Part shown: positions 1 to 5,126 of the stretch, piece after piece | How the letters are laid out: each line of letters opens with the position of its first letter | How positions within the stretch are numbered: the first letter of the stretch is position 1 | NCBI GenBank assembly: GCA_013152695.1 | Contig: JAADFV010000192.1 | Coordinates: forward strand, 1 to 5,126 | Length of the DNA stretch: 5,126 nt | From: Chloroflexota bacterium | GTDB taxonomy: Bacteria > Chloroflexota > Anaerolineae > J102 | Direction: 5' to 3' | Made by a program: the position numbers and the translations under genes | The notes under the pieces: model-generated | The model's input: only the letters and a program-made list of their open reading frames with translations | Told to the model about the DNA's origin: nothing | Database searches by the model: none

Positions 1-19
1 AAGGCCCATCGTGGTGCCA

Positions 20-117
20 ATTCTAGTGAAGAATCTAGCGATTTATCTACCGCGAGACCCTTCGCTAGCGTTTCGTGGCCATGTCAGTTGTGCATTCGAC
101 CCGCTCAGGGTGACACA
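20..117. repeat. probable interspersed intergenic repeat fragment
   Basis: Read on the - strand, this stretch starts with TGTCACCCTGAGCG, continues to CGAAGGGTCTCGCG, and ends near AGATTCTTCACT. From memory, this wording (CACCCTGAGCG, AGCGAAGGGTCTCGCG, AGATTCTTC) is typical of short repeats scattered between genes in Chloroflexota and some other bacteria. Here the usual blocks are separated by about 35 unrelated bases, so the copy looks degenerate or composite. It contains a 7-bp inverted repeat, CTAGCGA (35-41) with TCGCTAG (62-68), and the shorter pair ACCCT/AGGGT (57-61 and 107-111). There is no second copy in the window, so repeat status rests on recognition and not on an observed duplication. 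Confidence 0.4.
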
Positions 118-163
118 TTGTGTTATCTTATCCAACCAAACTTCTGTGTTTGTATTTAGGGGG

Positions 164-191
164 ATATCCACTTATTTACATGTTTTCCACA
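164..191 (+). promoter_or_regulatory. cluster of DnaA-box-like 9-mers upstream of the LLM gene
   Basis: Three 9-mers in the same orientation lie almost end to end: ATATCCACT (164-172), TTATTTACA (172-180) and TTTTCCACA (183-191). The last fits the relaxed DnaA consensus TTWTNCACA exactly, the middle one has one mismatch, and the first is poorer. A partial match, TTATCCAAC, lies at 128-136. The two best sites are 11 bp apart, about one helical turn. The stretch lies just before the LLM start, so it could be a DnaA-responsive control region. Chance matches in AT-rich DNA are also likely, and nothing else here suggests a replication origin. Confidence 0.2.
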
Positions 192-222
192 GCTTTTTCC
201 CCAAGTGACGCAGGCTTCAGCT

Positions 223-1254
223 ATGTTTTTTGATGTTGTTCTGAATGCTGACACCCTTTCTCAGATTCGACTATGCGCAAGTGTTGCCGAAGATATTGGT
301 TTTGACGCTCTTTGGGCGCCAGAAACCGTTCACGACCCCTTTATGCAGCTTGTTTTAGCTGCCGATGCTACCAAGACCTTACAAATGGGAACCGCTGTCG
401 CCGTGGCTTTTGCACGGAGTCCTATGCAAACGGCATATGCTGCCTGGGATTTAGCGCGTTATAGTGAGGGACGATTCATCTTGGGTTTGGGTACACAGAT
501 CAAACCTCACATCGAACGACGATTCGCCATGCCCTGGGGTCATCCCACGGCGCGTTTGCGCGAGTATGTCCAGGCGTTACGACATATTTGGAATGTGTGG
601 CAGCAAGGAGGAAGGATGAACTTTCGGGGGAAATTTTATAAGTTGACCCTGATGCCGCCCTTTTTTAACCCAGGCCCTTTACCTCACCCCTCCATTCCCA
701 TTTATCTGGCCGGAGTCAACCGGCACTTGTGTGAACTGGCCGGTGAATTAGCTGATGGTTTTCATGTTCATCCCTTCCATACTGTACCTTATCTGCGCAA
801 TCATATCCGGCCCTGGATCGCTGCTGGTGCCGAAAAGGGAGACCGGAGTCAGGAGCAGATTGCCTTAAGTGCCACCGTCTTTGTTGTGGTTGGTGACAAC
901 GAGTCCGAAAGACAAAAACAGTGGGATATTGTACGCCAACAGATTTGTTTCTATGCGTCTACCCCCAGCTACCGGCCCGTATTGGAAGAACATGGTTGGG
1001 GGGAGATCGGCGATGCGCTCGGTCGTCTTGCCCTACGTCAACGCTGGAGCGAGATGCCTGCCCTGGTTCCCCCCGAAATGGTTGCAACTTTTGCCGTAAC
1101 TGGCACCTGGGATGAGATTGGCGCGCTTGTTTACCGGCGTTATCAGGGCTTGCTCGACAGGATAACTTTTTACTTGCCTTTTATTCCTGGTGAACGCGAT
1201 GAATCCTGGGCTCGTGCTCTTCAAGGATTTCGAGCCGCAGCTACAAGAGTTTAA
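223..1254 (+). CDS. LLM-class F420-dependent oxidoreductase (MSMEG_2256/TIGR03617-like)
   Basis: This is a 343-residue flavin/F420-type luciferase-like monooxygenase, expected to be a cytoplasmic TIM-barrel enzyme that transfers hydride between reduced coenzyme F420 and an organic substrate. The substrate is unknown. The family is recognised from its run of motifs: GFDALWAPE (26-34), GTAVAVAFARSPMQTAY (56-72), SEGRFILGLGTQ (81-92), HIERRFAMPW (96-105), the PFFNPGP segment (146-152), YLAGVN (161-166), and ELADGFHVHPF (174-184). These match the TIGR03617 branch as I know it, and the length is normal. I chose the ATG at 223 because family members begin close to this point and a weak AGG lies 8 bases upstream. 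A GTG at 205, in the same frame, would add six residues and has no Shine-Dalgarno. No convincing promoter is visible. The gene appears to be monocistronic and ends 8 bases from the stop of the convergent spoVS-family gene. The family call is strong. F420 as cofactor rests on homology only, since related LLM proteins use FMN. Confidence 0.9.
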   Translation: MFFDVVLNADTLSQIRLCASVAEDIGFDALWAPETVHDPFMQLVLAADATKTLQMGTAVAVAFARSPMQTAYAAWDLARYSEGRFILGLGTQIKPHIERRFAMPWGHPTARLREYVQALRHIWNVWQQGGRMNFRGKFYKLTLMPPFFNPGPLPHPSIPIYLAGVNRHLCELAGELADGFHVHPFHTVPYLRNHIRPWIAAGAEKGDRSQEQIALSATVFVVVGDNESERQKQWDIVRQQICFYASTPSYRPVLEEHGWGEIGDALGRLALRQRWSEMPALVPPEMVATFAVTGTWDEIGALVYRRYQGLLDRITFYLPFIPGERDESWARALQGFRAAATRV

Positions 1255-1262
1255 GACTCGGA

Positions 1263-1601
1263 TCAGGGGGCAGGTGCCGTGGAATCCTTCGTCTTTGGAG
1301 TCGCTTTCAGTGCTTGTACTGATGCCGGCAGGCTATCCGGGGGAACCGTCCATACAGCAAGTTTGACAGCAGTGCGTTCCAGTCCCTGAATGTCGACTTC
1401 GGTGAAGAAAGGAATGCAGGCAATGGCAATGCCATCTTCATCGAGATAGCCTCGAGCAATAGCGACCGCCTTAATGGATTGGTTGACTGCACTCGCGCCT
1501 ATCGCCTGGACTTCAGCATACTGATGTTCGCGAATGACACCGGCGATGGCCCCGGCTACAGCGGTGGAACGTGACCTGGCTGAAACCTTGATGACCTCCA
1601 T
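1263..1601 (-). CDS. spoVS: SpoVS-family (stage V sporulation protein S-like) protein
   Basis: This is a 112-residue protein whose first 87 or so residues match the SpoVS family closely, with MEVIKVSARS at the start, VQAIGASAVNQSIKAVAIARG at 31-51, IACIPFF at 60-66 and ERTAVKLAV at 75-83. The family has an Alba-like fold and is thought to bind nucleic acid. In Bacillus it affects septation and spore coat assembly, but relatives occur in non-sporulating Chloroflexota and Deinococcota, so a sporulation role should not be assumed. The start is firm: the ATG at 1601 is preceded by AAGGAG (1611-1616) with a 9-base spacer, and the conserved domain begins exactly there. The frame stays open upstream to a TTG at 1703, but that part is leader. 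The B. subtilis protein is 86 residues; here about 25 extra residues form a low-complexity tail rich in Pro, Ala, Thr and Lys. The gene converges on the LLM gene and follows the esterase with its own candidate promoter. Confidence 0.93.
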   Translation of the reverse strand: MEVIKVSARSRSTAVAGAIAGVIREHQYAEVQAIGASAVNQSIKAVAIARGYLDEDGIAIACIPFFTEVDIQGLERTAVKLAVWTVPPDSLPASVQALKATPKTKDSTAPAP

Positions 1602-1610
1602 GAGGGTCTG

Positions 1611-1616
1611 CTCCTT
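1611..1616 (-). promoter_or_regulatory. Shine-Dalgarno of the spoVS-family gene
   Basis: AAGGAG on the - strand lies 9 bases before the ATG at 1601. It is the only strong ribosome binding site in the window, and it fixes the start of the spoVS-family gene against the longer in-frame reading. Good translation initiation fits with SpoVS proteins being small and often abundant, which is inference. Confidence 0.85.
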
Positions 1617-1629
1617 GTGCGATGGGTGG

Positions 1630-1646
1630 ATCGGTACGGCCCCGAT
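1630..1646 (-). other. short leader hairpin upstream of the spoVS ribosome site
   Basis: On the - strand ATCGG and CCGAT form a 5-bp stem around a 7-base loop (GGCCGTA). The stem ends 13 bases before AAGGAG, close enough to affect ribosome access if it forms. It is short, so it may be chance. Confidence 0.3.
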
Positions 1647-1648
1647 GT

Positions 1649-1660
1649 CAGTATGTACTG
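1649..1660. promoter_or_regulatory. 12-bp palindrome in the spoVS leader, operator-like
   Basis: CAGTATGTACTG consists of two 5-bp arms, CAGTA and TACTG, around TG. The symmetric form resembles a binding site for a dimeric regulator. It lies about 90 bases downstream of the start of transcription inferred from the 1754-1782 promoter, where a bound protein would act as a roadblock and not as a classical promoter operator. No regulator family is recognised. Confidence 0.25.
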
Positions 1661-1698
1661 GGGGAAGGGGTGGTGAATCGGGATGCCCAAAGGGAATA

Positions 1699-1735
1699 CC
1701 CAAAATGATGGATATGAGGGGTGCATCATTTTGGG
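1699..1735 (-). other. perfect 12-bp inverted repeat (stem-loop) in the spoVS leader
   Basis: CCCAAAATGATG (1699-1710) and CATCATTTTGGG (1724-1735) are exact reverse complements around a 13-base spacer. In the - strand transcript they form a 12-bp stem with the loop CACCCCTCATATC. The element lies between the candidate spoVS promoter and the spoVS start, beginning roughly a dozen bases into the predicted RNA. Neither strand has a T-run after the stem, so a standard intrinsic terminator is unlikely. A further TTTGGG on the - strand (1686-1691) could replace the 3' arm in pairing with CCCAAA, allowing an alternative fold. Possible roles are an mRNA-stabilising 5' hairpin, an attenuator, a protein-binding operator in DNA, or the remains of a small repeat. 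Confidence 0.6.
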
Positions 1736-1753
1736 CCCATATTAACTAACCTC

Positions 1754-1782
1754 ATTTTACACAAGAAAGAACAGAAGATCAA
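1754..1782 (-). promoter_or_regulatory. candidate sigma-70-type promoter of spoVS
   Basis: On the - strand, TTGATC (1782-1777) and TAAAAT (1759-1754) are separated by exactly 17 bases. The -10 matches the TATAAT consensus at five of six positions and the -35 matches TTGACA at four of six. Transcription would start near 1747, giving a leader of about 145 bases. The promoter begins 17 bases beyond the esterase stop, so spoVS could be expressed alone or by read-through from the upstream operon. Confidence 0.5.
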
Positions 1783-1799
1783 TAGGACATTTTTCGCTT

Positions 1800-2564
1800 T
1801 TATGTCATCTTTTGGCTGTGTTGCTGAATAAATGTTGCTGTTCTTTCGGCAACGGAACGCCACTCCGTATCAACGGTGAGGCAATGTCCCGAGTTGTGTA
1901 GGGGGATAAGCTCTTTATCTTCTGTCCCTAATTGATCAAATAGCCGCTGTGCACTTTGGGGATGAATCACTCTGTCTCGCTTGCTGTAGATAATGAGGGC
2001 TGGGGTTTGGATGTCGGCCAGACGTGGGCGCAGGTAGCGGATGAGCTTCAATAGTTCGTGGGCTGAAGCAACAGGGTTTTCCTCGTAACTCCAAAGGCGG
2101 TCAGGCGCCTGGGGATCGGTGAGATCGGTATCGTTAGGTTTAGGGCGACTTTTGATAAAGTGTTTGAGGAAGGGTGTTAGGTAGATGCTTTTATCTTTGA
2201 GCCACAATGGTGGTGAATAGAGGATGATTCCCCGAATCTCGGCATTGTTTATTGCCAAATAGAGGGTGAGTAAGGAACCCAGGGAAAGACCCGCTACAAA
2301 AAGTTGTTCACACTGTTCCCGCAGTTTGTCCAAGCTGTTTTGCACATGACTCGTCCATTCCTGCCAGGAATGGCGGCTCATATCCGCCACGGTCCGACCA
2401 TGTCCTGGCAAAAGAGGGGCCGAGACGGTCATTCCCTTCCCATGGAGATAGTCACCGATCAGGCGCATTTCGGGCGGTGCCCCTGTAAACCCATGGATCA
2501 GTAAAACGCCAACAGGTCCGCCCTTGAGGAAAATGGGCTCTGGTGAGGGCGGTTGTACAGACAT
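1800..2564 (-). CDS. alpha/beta hydrolase, Est30/monoacylglycerol-lipase-like carboxylesterase
   Basis: This is a 254-residue serine hydrolase, probably cytoplasmic since no signal peptide is visible. It is expected to cleave short- to medium-chain carboxyl esters or monoacylglycerols. The oxyanion-hole region is VLLIHGFTGAPPEM (20-33), and the nucleophile elbow GLSLGS puts the catalytic Ser at 94. The acid is probably Asp197 in IIYSKRDRVIH (191-201), and the base is His227 in NSGHCL (224-229). The length and the position of the nucleophile agree with Geobacillus stearothermophilus Est30 (Ser94, Asp193, His223), so the triad looks complete. The cap region spans roughly residues 118-180. The ATG at 2564 has only a weak GGGGA 7 bases upstream. 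It starts 15 bases after the response regulator stop, which points to co-transcription with the two-component genes. That pairing is unusual: the enzyme could be an output of the operon or could process the sensed molecule. No terminator follows it before the spoVS promoter. Fold and catalysis are sure; the substrate is not known. Confidence 0.92.
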   Translation of the reverse strand: MSVQPPSPEPIFLKGGPVGVLLIHGFTGAPPEMRLIGDYLHGKGMTVSAPLLPGHGRTVADMSRHSWQEWTSHVQNSLDKLREQCEQLFVAGLSLGSLLTLYLAINNAEIRGIILYSPPLWLKDKSIYLTPFLKHFIKSRPKPNDTDLTDPQAPDRLWSYEENPVASAHELLKLIRYLRPRLADIQTPALIIYSKRDRVIHPQSAQRLFDQLGTEDKELIPLHNSGHCLTVDTEWRSVAERTATFIQQHSQKMT

Positions 2565-2579
2565 GGTCGAATCCCCGAA

Positions 2580-3215
2580 TTACGGAATTATCCCTCTATC
2601 GCGAGCCCGGACGATGACATCCTCATAACGACTGACATCGAATTTGAGCAGTAATCTTTTCTTATAAAAGTTGACAGATATCTGCGACAAACTAAATTGT
2701 TGGGCGATTGTATTGTCATCGAGTCCTTGTGCGAGCGCCAGTAAAACATTTTGCTCTTGCTTAGACAGGTTGGGCGAGGGGCGCACCGCGTGTTGCGCGG
2801 GAGAAGGAGTGAGTGGTGGGGTGCTTGGGGAGGTCTTATCGCGATAGACCGCATGGATGAGGTTGAGTAGCTCGGTCGAAGTAGACGTTTTGGTAAAGTA
2901 GGCAGATGCTCCTGCTTTGATAAGTGCCTGAACTTGGGCTGCCTCGAAATAACCGGAGAGAACGATGATTTTTGAATACGGTGACTGTCTTCTTATTTTC
3001 TGGATAACCTCGGCGCCCTTCATGTCTGGTAAGCGAAGGTCGAGAAGGATAATATCAGGAGAAAGCGCGGCAGCAGCCGTGATTGCCTCTTGTGCATTCT
3101 TAGCGCTGCCAAGGCATTCGAGATCATCGAAACTATTGATAAATGTGACCAGGCTGGAACGAACCATGGCGTGATTGTCGACAATCAAAATGCCGATAGG
3201 TTTTTGTTGGAACAT
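2580..3215 (-). CDS. response regulator, NarL/FixJ family (REC + LuxR-type HTH)
   Basis: This is a 211-residue two-component transcription regulator. The receiver domain (about 7-125) has the expected chemistry: acidic pocket residue Asp13 in ILIVDN, phosphoacceptor Asp59 in IILLDLRLPD, Ser87 in the switch position, and Lys109 in AYFTKTS. A linker rich in Pro, Ser and Thr (about 128-148, seven prolines in 130-148) leads to a LuxR-type helix-turn-helix (about 149-208). That domain shows LSKQEQNVL, LAQGLDDNTIAQQFSLS and a C-terminal VIVRARDRGII, but the recognition helix (SVNFYKKRLLLKF, 180-192) departs from the common pattern. I prefer the ATG at 3215, where receiver domains normally begin. 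A TTG at 3242 in the same frame would add nine residues, and neither start has a clear Shine-Dalgarno. The gene follows the kinase by 63 bases and precedes the esterase by 15, so the kinase is the likely phosphodonor. Targets are unknown; its own operon is a reasonable guess. Confidence 0.92.
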   Translation of the reverse strand: MFQQKPIGILIVDNHAMVRSSLVTFINSFDDLECLGSAKNAQEAITAAAALSPDIILLDLRLPDMKGAEVIQKIRRQSPYSKIIVLSGYFEAAQVQALIKAGASAYFTKTSTSTELLNLIHAVYRDKTSPSTPPLTPSPAQHAVRPSPNLSKQEQNVLLALAQGLDDNTIAQQFSLSQISVNFYKKRLLLKFDVSRYEDVIVRARDRGIIP

Positions 3216-3278
3216 GACAACAGGCGGGTAGCTTGATAACAATGCAATTTTCGTCCAGAAAACGAGAATGGGGTTGTG

Positions 3279-4973
3279 CTACTGTAAAGAGGTTGTGGGT
3301 TGTTTCGGCCATTGGCATCGAACTACTGTTCCCTGCTGGTTACTACTGTGAATACTTAGCGAAGCGCGAATTGCTTTAGCTTGTTCTCTCATGATGGTGA
3401 TGCCAAGGTTGTTCGGAAAGATACGTTCCGTGTTGAATCCTACACCATTATCTTGAATTCGCAGGTCGAAACTATTACGATCTTGCGGAGAGAGCGGCCG
3501 GAGTGAGATCTTGACTTCGGTCGCTTGAGCATGTTTAGCAATGTTGTTAAGAGCCTCTTGAACGATGCGATAGGTGTTGATTTTTACTTCAAGAGGAGGA
3601 GAGGGTTCATGTTTGATTTCAAGGGAGACTGGGATTTGAAGGCGGCTAGACATAACAACCGCTAATTGCTTCATCAAAGTTCCCAAATCTATGTCCGAAA
3701 GGGTCTGCGGGCGAAGCTCAAGTAAGAGACTTCGCATTTCTGCTAATGCTGCTCTATTAAGATGACGTAATTCTTCCAATTTAGTTTTGCAAATTTCAGG
3801 GTTTTTTTCCATAATTTGCGGTAAAATGTCAACAAGTAGGCTGGAAGAGAAGATATCCTGGGTCGCAGCGTCGTGTAATTCGATAGCAAGCCGGTTACTT
3901 TTGGCCGTGAGGGTCTGCTGCTCAGCTTTCAAACGTAAGAGGTCGTTTTCGATCGCCAAGGCAGCTTGCTCGCTAAATATCAACATCAGGTTGATGTCTT
4001 CTTCACTGAAAGCCCGCTGTTCGGGGAAGTAGAGACAGATGCACCCATAGACTTCGTCGGCAAGAAGGATGGGAAATGCCAGTTCCGTGGCGTATTGTGT
4101 TTGCGGTTTTCTTGCCGTACGTTGGGCCAGGGAGGTACTTGCCATACTGATAGCCACTTGTTTAAGGCGTATTGCATTCTGCGCTGCTTTTGTGCCCAGC
4201 GTGTGGTATTTCTGGGGCGGAAGGCCGTGGCTCACCATCACCTCGATTTTTTCTTCATCCTTTTGCCAGCGAAAAGCAGCGCCCAAGGTAGTATCCAGCA
4301 GCCAGCAAGCCTGCGAGATAATGTACTGCAAGATTTCTTCGAGAGGCCGGTTCGAATTGAGGATTGTGAGAATGTAGCGAAATCCCTCGGCTACTTGCTG
4401 TCGCCGTGCCAGCTCGGCAGTTTGTTTCTCGACTTCGGCGATTAGCTTTTGGTGGGTGCCAATGCCGGCAAGTGTTGCTGCCGTAATGTTGACCAGGGTC
4501 GTGATGACCTGCTCATTGCTGGCTGCCAGTTCTTGCTTGTCTGATTCTCCAATGAACACCGTACCCAATATTTGTCCCTGGGCGATCAAGGGAATCGATC
4601 TGGCCAAACGAAAAAGCGGATCATAATCGAGTATGGTCTGTCCTGGTTGTTCTTGTTGCGCTCGTTTAAGGATGCTTTCAGCTGTAATTTGGCTGTGAGT
4701 ATGGGCGAGAGCTCTTTCCGAAAGAGGAATACGCAGCCCTCTGATGGCATTGAGGCGTGGGTAACTGGCGCGAATGACAAGCTCTTTTTTTTGCGGATCG
4801 TAGAGACCGATGTAGATGTGGGCGAAGGAATCGATACTGGAAAGTGCTTGGAGGGCGATTTCCAAAGCGTCGTCAATGCGGTTCGTTTTCCTTAACTGTT
4901 TTGATGCCTGGGCAATCAATTCAATATGATTGCTTAATTCAGATACTTGGGAGGCCTGTGTCGATTTTGACAT
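3279..4973 (-). CDS. soluble dual-GAF sensor histidine kinase (HisKA_3/HATPase, NarX-DegS class)
   Basis: This is a 564-residue sensor kinase without transmembrane segments, so it should sense a cytoplasmic or diffusible signal. A first GAF domain covers about 33-170, with the core strand pattern AHIYIGLYDP and later ILGTVFIGE. A charged helix follows (174-198), then a second GAF at about 204-342 (GAAFRWQKDEEKIEV, then ELAFPILLADEVYGCICLYF), and a signalling helix at 343-360. The HisKA_3 dimerisation domain (about 358-425) carries RLAIELHDAATQ, with the phosphorylated His at 367. The HATPase_c domain (about 463-556) has the N-box IVQEALNNIAKHA (470-482), DNGVGF (508-513) and the LGITIMREQA segment (523-532). 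The usual catalytic residues are therefore present. No heme, bilin or Fe-S signature is evident in the GAF domains. The ATG at 4973 has a weak AGG 8 bases upstream. It is the first gene of the proposed operon with the response regulator and esterase. The kinase assignment is firm; the signal is unknown. Confidence 0.94.
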   Translation of the reverse strand: MSKSTQASQVSELSNHIELIAQASKQLRKTNRIDDALEIALQALSSIDSFAHIYIGLYDPQKKELVIRASYPRLNAIRGLRIPLSERALAHTHSQITAESILKRAQQEQPGQTILDYDPLFRLARSIPLIAQGQILGTVFIGESDKQELAASNEQVITTLVNITAATLAGIGTHQKLIAEVEKQTAELARRQQVAEGFRYILTILNSNRPLEEILQYIISQACWLLDTTLGAAFRWQKDEEKIEVMVSHGLPPQKYHTLGTKAAQNAIRLKQVAISMASTSLAQRTARKPQTQYATELAFPILLADEVYGCICLYFPEQRAFSEEDINLMLIFSEQAALAIENDLLRLKAEQQTLTAKSNRLAIELHDAATQDIFSSSLLVDILPQIMEKNPEICKTKLEELRHLNRAALAEMRSLLLELRPQTLSDIDLGTLMKQLAVVMSSRLQIPVSLEIKHEPSPPLEVKINTYRIVQEALNNIAKHAQATEVKISLRPLSPQDRNSFDLRIQDNGVGFNTERIFPNNLGITIMREQAKAIRASLSIHSSNQQGTVVRCQWPKQPTTSLQ

Positions 4974-5055
4974 GAGGATAACCTGGCGCGAATGATCGAA
5001 GCACGGTCAGATAAGGGAGATTATTAAGCAGGACGGAGGAATTAAATATACCTGG

Positions 5056-5085
5056 ATAGTAACACGTAGCCTATGTTTTAGCCAA
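5056..5085 (-). promoter_or_regulatory. weak candidate promoter of the kinase operon
   Basis: On the - strand, TTGGCT (5085-5080) and TACTAT (5061-5056) are 18 bases apart, and TGT just before the -10 gives an extended -10 form. Each hexamer matches consensus at four of six positions. AT-rich hexamers slightly further downstream (TATATT, TTTAAT) could serve instead. The leader to the ATG at 4973 would be about 75 bases. The -35 overlaps a TAGCC/GGCTA inverted repeat (5079-5096). Confidence 0.3.
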
Positions 5086-5096
5086 CAGACCGGCTA
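5067..5096. promoter_or_regulatory. TAGCC repeats over the kinase promoter region
   Basis: TAGCC occurs at 5067-5071 and 5079-5083, start to start 12 bases apart, and its complement GGCTA occurs at 5092-5096. The second and third copies form an inverted repeat with an 8-base gap that covers the proposed -35. This could be the binding site of a regulator, perhaps the one encoded in the operon. The units are only five bases long, so chance is a real alternative. Confidence 0.2.
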
Positions 5097-5126
5097 TAGA
5101 CCTCTGTTATGTACAACGGGAAAGTG

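Noticed and set aside
1..204. Replication origin, given the DnaA-box-like sites.
   Set aside because: Only two good matches are seen, with no dnaA, dnaN or gyrase gene nearby and no AT-rich unwinding region of useful length.
11..208. Open frame of 65 codons on the + strand before the LLM gene.
   Set aside because: It runs through the repeat-like stretch, has a GTG start without a Shine-Dalgarno, matches no family I know, and overlaps the upstream GTG alternative of the LLM gene.
1602..1703. In-frame N-terminal extension of the spoVS gene to a TTG at 1703.
   Set aside because: The SpoVS domain begins at the ATG at 1601, which has AAGGAG at ideal spacing. The extension resembles no SpoVS sequence and would start inside the long stem.
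1699..1735. Intrinsic terminator for the esterase operon or for the LLM gene.
   Set aside because: The stem is A/T-rich away from its base, neither strand has a T-run after it, and it lies downstream of the spoVS promoter, where termination would stop spoVS itself.
1534..1749. Open frame of 71 codons on the + strand over the spoVS start and leader.
   Set aside because: It overlaps the well-supported spoVS 5' end on the opposite strand and has no recognisable protein features.
3966..4445. Long open frame of 159 codons on the + strand, opposite the kinase.
   Set aside because: It lies wholly antisense to the second GAF domain and its linker, has no domain signal, and is cysteine- and phenylalanine-rich as expected for a shadow frame. 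The + strand frame at 4572-4895 is rejected for the same reason.
1..5126. CRISPR array, tRNA, rRNA, transposase or phage genes.
   Set aside because: No regularly spaced repeats, cloverleaf-like sequence, rRNA motif or mobile-element protein was recognised on either strand.

Overview
The window (about 50% GC by eye) looks like bacterial chromosome, most likely from a Chloroflexota (Anaerolineae-like) organism. This is inference from gene content: a coenzyme F420-dependent luciferase-like oxidoreductase, a SpoVS-family protein, and a soluble GAF/HisKA_3 kinase with a LuxR/NarL-type regulator. No rRNA or other taxonomic marker is present, and Actinobacteriota or other F420 users are not excluded.

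Layout. Bases 1-204 are non-coding on my reading. They hold a probable fragment of an interspersed repeat (about 20-117) and an AT-richer stretch with DnaA-box-like 9-mers (164-191). Next, on the + strand, is an F420-dependent LLM-class oxidoreductase (223-1254). Only 8 bases after its stop it meets, tail to tail, a spoVS-family gene on the - strand (1263-1601). The spoVS gene has the clearest Shine-Dalgarno in the window, a plausible promoter of its own (1754-1782), and a leader of about 145 nt with several inverted repeats, including a perfect 12-bp stem.

The rest is a - strand gene set read from right to left: a dual-GAF sensor histidine kinase (3279-4973), a NarL/FixJ-type response regulator (2580-3215), and an Est30-like carboxylesterase (1800-2564). 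The kinase-regulator gap is 63 bases and the regulator-esterase gap is 15 bases, so they probably form one operon. A kinase promoter is proposed at 5056-5085 with low confidence.

How they may work together: the kinase has no membrane segment and should sense a cytoplasmic signal through its GAF domains, autophosphorylate His367, and pass the phosphate to Asp59 of the regulator. The co-transcribed esterase could be an output enzyme or could act on a ligand related to the signal; the sequence does not decide this. SpoVS could be co-regulated by read-through from the operon or could be a target of the regulator. I found no mobile element, CRISPR array, tRNA or rRNA. The proteins belong to known families; the least explained parts are the spoVS leader and the esterase's link to a two-component system.
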